23,041 nt of DNA from contig DBTS01000015.1 in NCBI GenBank assembly GCA_002307175.1, forward strand, positions 16,338 to 39,378, given 5' to 3'. The translations under genes and the position numbers were made by a program. Of this stretch, positions 21,025 to 23,041 are shown piece by piece (position 1 is the stretch's first letter; each line of letters begins with the position of its first letter). Under the pieces are notes generated by a model that made no database searches, was not told the origin of the DNA, and was given only the letters and a program-made list of their open reading frames with translations. This DNA comes from Rhodocyclaceae bacterium UBA1310. GTDB taxonomy: Bacteria > Pseudomonadota > Gammaproteobacteria > Burkholderiales > Rhodocyclaceae.

Positions 21025-23041
21025 TTCACACTTGAGAATCCCAAAAGCGGGTGATATCTCCAGCCCTGTGTGCTTTGTGGTACCTCGACGACGGCAAACT
21101 TGCGCGCGCAGTTTGAGATCGGTTGGTCGAGATGCTCGGCCTGTTCGGCCAGCAGGCTGAGCAGATCGAATTTTCCCCAAGCCCCGATGCGTGGGCCGGT
21201 AGGCAGGGGGATACGGTGCAGGCGTGTATCGTCAAGTACATAAAGTGGCGCTTCGCGTGGCCCTGCACGGTCTTCAATGCGGTGGAGCAGCAGGGTTTCG
21301 GTGTCATCATCCGGCAGGAAGACGACAGTTTCTGTCGTAAGCGATGAAGACCGGAACGGCTGTTGCTGTGGCAGGGCGGCGGTCAGCGCGGCCTGAGGAA
21401 ACAGCCATGCGATTGCGGCATTGGGTTCTTTGCTGGCGGTGTCTGGCAGCATGCAGTCGTGAATGCGTAACTGTTCCAGATCCGCAAGCTTCCATTTGGG
21501 CTGCGGGTCAGATGTTTCCGGGCAGATACGTGGCAGTGCGCTGATGGTCTGGTATTCCTCGGGGCGTAGCAGCCTGCTCAGGCGATGGGAGCACAGGCGG
21601 TAAGGGTGGTTGGCATCCACGTCTTTTTTCTCAAACCCTGGGTGAATAAAGGCAGCAGGTGTTTCTTTTCCGCTTTTCGTGGATTGGCGGAAGTGGCGCA
21701 GGTTGGTGTCGAAGATCAGAAAATTCGGCGTGTCACTGGTTTGGGCTCGGTGGCGTTGCACGCGGCCCGCGAGCTGGATGAGTGAGCGCATTGAGGAGGG
21801 CTCGGCAATCGCCCAGTCGGCGTCCCAGTCCCGGCCTACTTCACAGACCGGGCTGGCGAGCACGATGAAGAGCTGGTCTGGCTCGGGATGTGCATCGAGC
21901 GTGGCGCGGATCGCTTCGATGCGGAAAACCGCCATGCCATCTTCTTCACGCCGGTTGAACTGGGTGTCGAGTTGGTGTTCGATGGCCGAGCGCTGCAGGA
22001 GTGGAAAGCGTGCGTGGTAGACGCACAGGTGGATGCGTGCGTTCTCTGGTGCGCCAAGGGCGTAGAGTTCTTTCGCCACCTCGAAAAGGGGCTCGATATT
22101 GGCCATGCGCACAATGCCGAAGCTCACGCGCTTGCCCGTTGCAGGGTCGATTGTGTGGTGATGGGCGTGCAGACGGAGGGCTGCCGCCTGCACCTGCGCG
22201 GCGAAAGCCGCATGGTTGGCTTCGGTCGTCTGGCTTTTTGGGATTTCAAGCGGGATGAGTTCGGCCCGCCGCAAGGGTGTGGCCTGGGTGAGCTGCTTGC
22301 AGCGCTTCGCAACGAAGGCGGCGTGTGTTTGCGTAAAGTCCTCCCGGGTTGCACATCGCGAGGTGAGAGGGCCGAATTCGTCTGTCCACAGGCACTGCAC
22401 CAGCAGGGGGGCGCCGGCTGGGGGGGAGCCGCGGTTGCTGCGGTAGTGCCTGCGCCCTGCCTGATACGCGAGAAACATGCCTTCGAGCAACGGGGGTGGG
22501 AGCGTGGCTGACGAGAGAATCACTCGCGTGCCAAGCATCCCAGCCCAGTGGACGAGGCGCGTGAGGGCGGGCAGGTCGTCCAGCCCGTAGTCATCCAGTT
22601 CATCAAGCACCAGATCGCTGCTCATCAGCCGCAGCATGGGGGCGATCTGTCGCCCGGCGCGCATGGATTCGGTGGCGGGCATCAGGTGATCAACCGTGCA
22701 GACAAGCATGGGCGCGGATATCAGCCGGTTGATGTCAGGATCATGCAGTGCGCGTGCGAGCAAAGGGTGATCGGTGCAGCCGCCTTCGTAGAGAACGTGA
22801 CTGTCTTCCTCCAGCAATGCCTGGGTGGACGCCGAACCGGAGATTTCAGCCTGCGCTTCGTAGTACTCGAAGAGCATCCGGCTGGCTGAGCCACCAACGA
22901 GAATCGCCAGTTCTTCATCATTCAGATTCAGATCCTTGCGGTAGCTGCGGCCTGTCTGCAGGGTTAACGTACGCAAGCCCAGTGCGTAGCTTGCACGAAA
23001 GCCTCTTTGCGGGTCGGCTAGGAGTCTGTCGGACTTGAGGT
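21021..23041 (-). CDS. cas3: Cas3 helicase-nuclease of type I-F, C-terminal part (5' end off window)
   Basis: The effector that unwinds and degrades DNA after Csy recognition; in I-F it is normally fused to an N-terminal Cas2. The frame is open from the right window edge (LKSDRLLADPQRGF at the edge), giving about 673 residues of an expected 1,000 or more. Seen here: the GLRTLTLQTG region, Walker B VLDELDDYGLDD, motif III SSATLPPP, a helicase C-terminal domain with motif VI QLAGRVQRHRA, and a C-terminal accessory domain. The Cas2 and HD parts, helicase motif I and cas1 should lie beyond the window. No internal stop is seen. It ends in an ATGA overlap with the 32-codon ORF. Confidence 0.95.
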   Translation of the reverse strand, partial: LKSDRLLADPQRGFRASYALGLRTLTLQTGRSYRKDLNLNDEELAILVGGSASRMLFEYYEAQAEISGSASTQALLEEDSHVLYEGGCTDHPLLARALHDPDINRLISAPMLVCTVDHLMPATESMRAGRQIAPMLRLMSSDLVLDELDDYGLDDLPALTRLVHWAGMLGTRVILSSATLPPPLLEGMFLAYQAGRRHYRSNRGSPPAGAPLLVQCLWTDEFGPLTSRCATREDFTQTHAAFVAKRCKQLTQATPLRRAELIPLEIPKSQTTEANHAAFAAQVQAAALRLHAHHHTIDPATGKRVSFGIVRMANIEPLFEVAKELYALGAPENARIHLCVYHARFPLLQRSAIEHQLDTQFNRREEDGMAVFRIEAIRATLDAHPEPDQLFIVLASPVCEVGRDWDADWAIAEPSSMRSLIQLAGRVQRHRAQTSDTPNFLIFDTNLRHFRQSTKSGKETPAAFIHPGFEKKDVDANHPYRLCSHRLSRLLRPEEYQTISALPRICPETSDPQPKWKLADLEQLRIHDCMLPDTASKEPNAAIAWLFPQAALTAALPQQQPFRSSSLTTETVVFLPDDDTETLLLHRIEDRAGPREAPLYVLDDTRLHRIPLPTGPRIGAWGKFDLLSLLAEQAEHLDQPISNCARKFAVVEVPQSTQGWRYHPLLGFSSVK

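Noticed and set aside
15621..23041. Possibility of a transposon-borne I-F3 (CAST) system
   Set aside because: cas3 is present and csy1 and csy2 are separate genes; no tnsABC or tniQ is seen. This is I-F1.

Overview
The window looks like a betaproteobacterial chromosome. The evidence is the translation-gene order thrS-infC-rpmI-rplT-pheS-pheT-ihfA-merR followed by tRNA-Pro, the high GC3 codon use of these core genes, and IHF and LexA sites of the usual proteobacterial form. A Rhodocyclales-like source is a guess. The window divides into a conserved core operon (1-6814), a tRNA-Pro locus (about 6815-7463), a mosaic accessory island (about 7464-15600), and a type I-F CRISPR-Cas locus on the minus strand (15621-23041, cut by the window end).

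Core (plus strand): the 3' two thirds of thrS, infC with a rare ATC start, rpmI and rplT, an intrinsic terminator, then pheS-pheT-ihfA-merR with overlapping ends. tRNA-Pro(GGG) follows, with its own -10 box and a textbook terminator. A partial, inverted copy of the tRNA's D and anticodon arms lies about 100 bp upstream of it.

Accessory island: the DNA just after the tRNA holds two isolated sequences that resemble the type I-F CRISPR repeat, one very similar and one diverged but with a compensated stem. Next is a divergent phage-like switch: an XRE repressor on plus, and an RHH-like plus YdaT-like pair on minus, around a dyad operator. Then comes the most unusual module, a small ORF overlapping a 720-residue GNAT-PIN-GNAT-ASCH-like protein, an overlapping ASCH protein, and a convergent second ASCH protein. 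Both small ASCH proteins keep the GxKxxExR signature. An intergenic stretch with a 12-bp perfect inverted repeat inside 13-bp direct repeats and REP-like hairpins follows, then an AT-rich hypothetical gene, an unknown gene under a strong LexA-type box, and a hipBA toxin-antitoxin pair with a palindromic operator.

CRISPR-Cas I-F: an array of 21 repeats of 28 bp and 20 spacers of exactly 32 bp begins 21 bp after hipA. The repeat at its low-coordinate end is degenerate, so that is the leader-distal end. The leader lies between the array and csy4 and holds an IHF-like site and an unusually strong hairpin with a plus-strand T tract. The genes cas3 (partial; presumably cas2-3), a 32-codon ORF, csy1, csy2, csy3 and csy4 are tightly packed on minus. 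cas1, the Cas2 and HD parts and helicase motif I would lie beyond the right edge. hipBA faces the array, so its read-through would be antisense to pre-crRNA until the leader hairpin.
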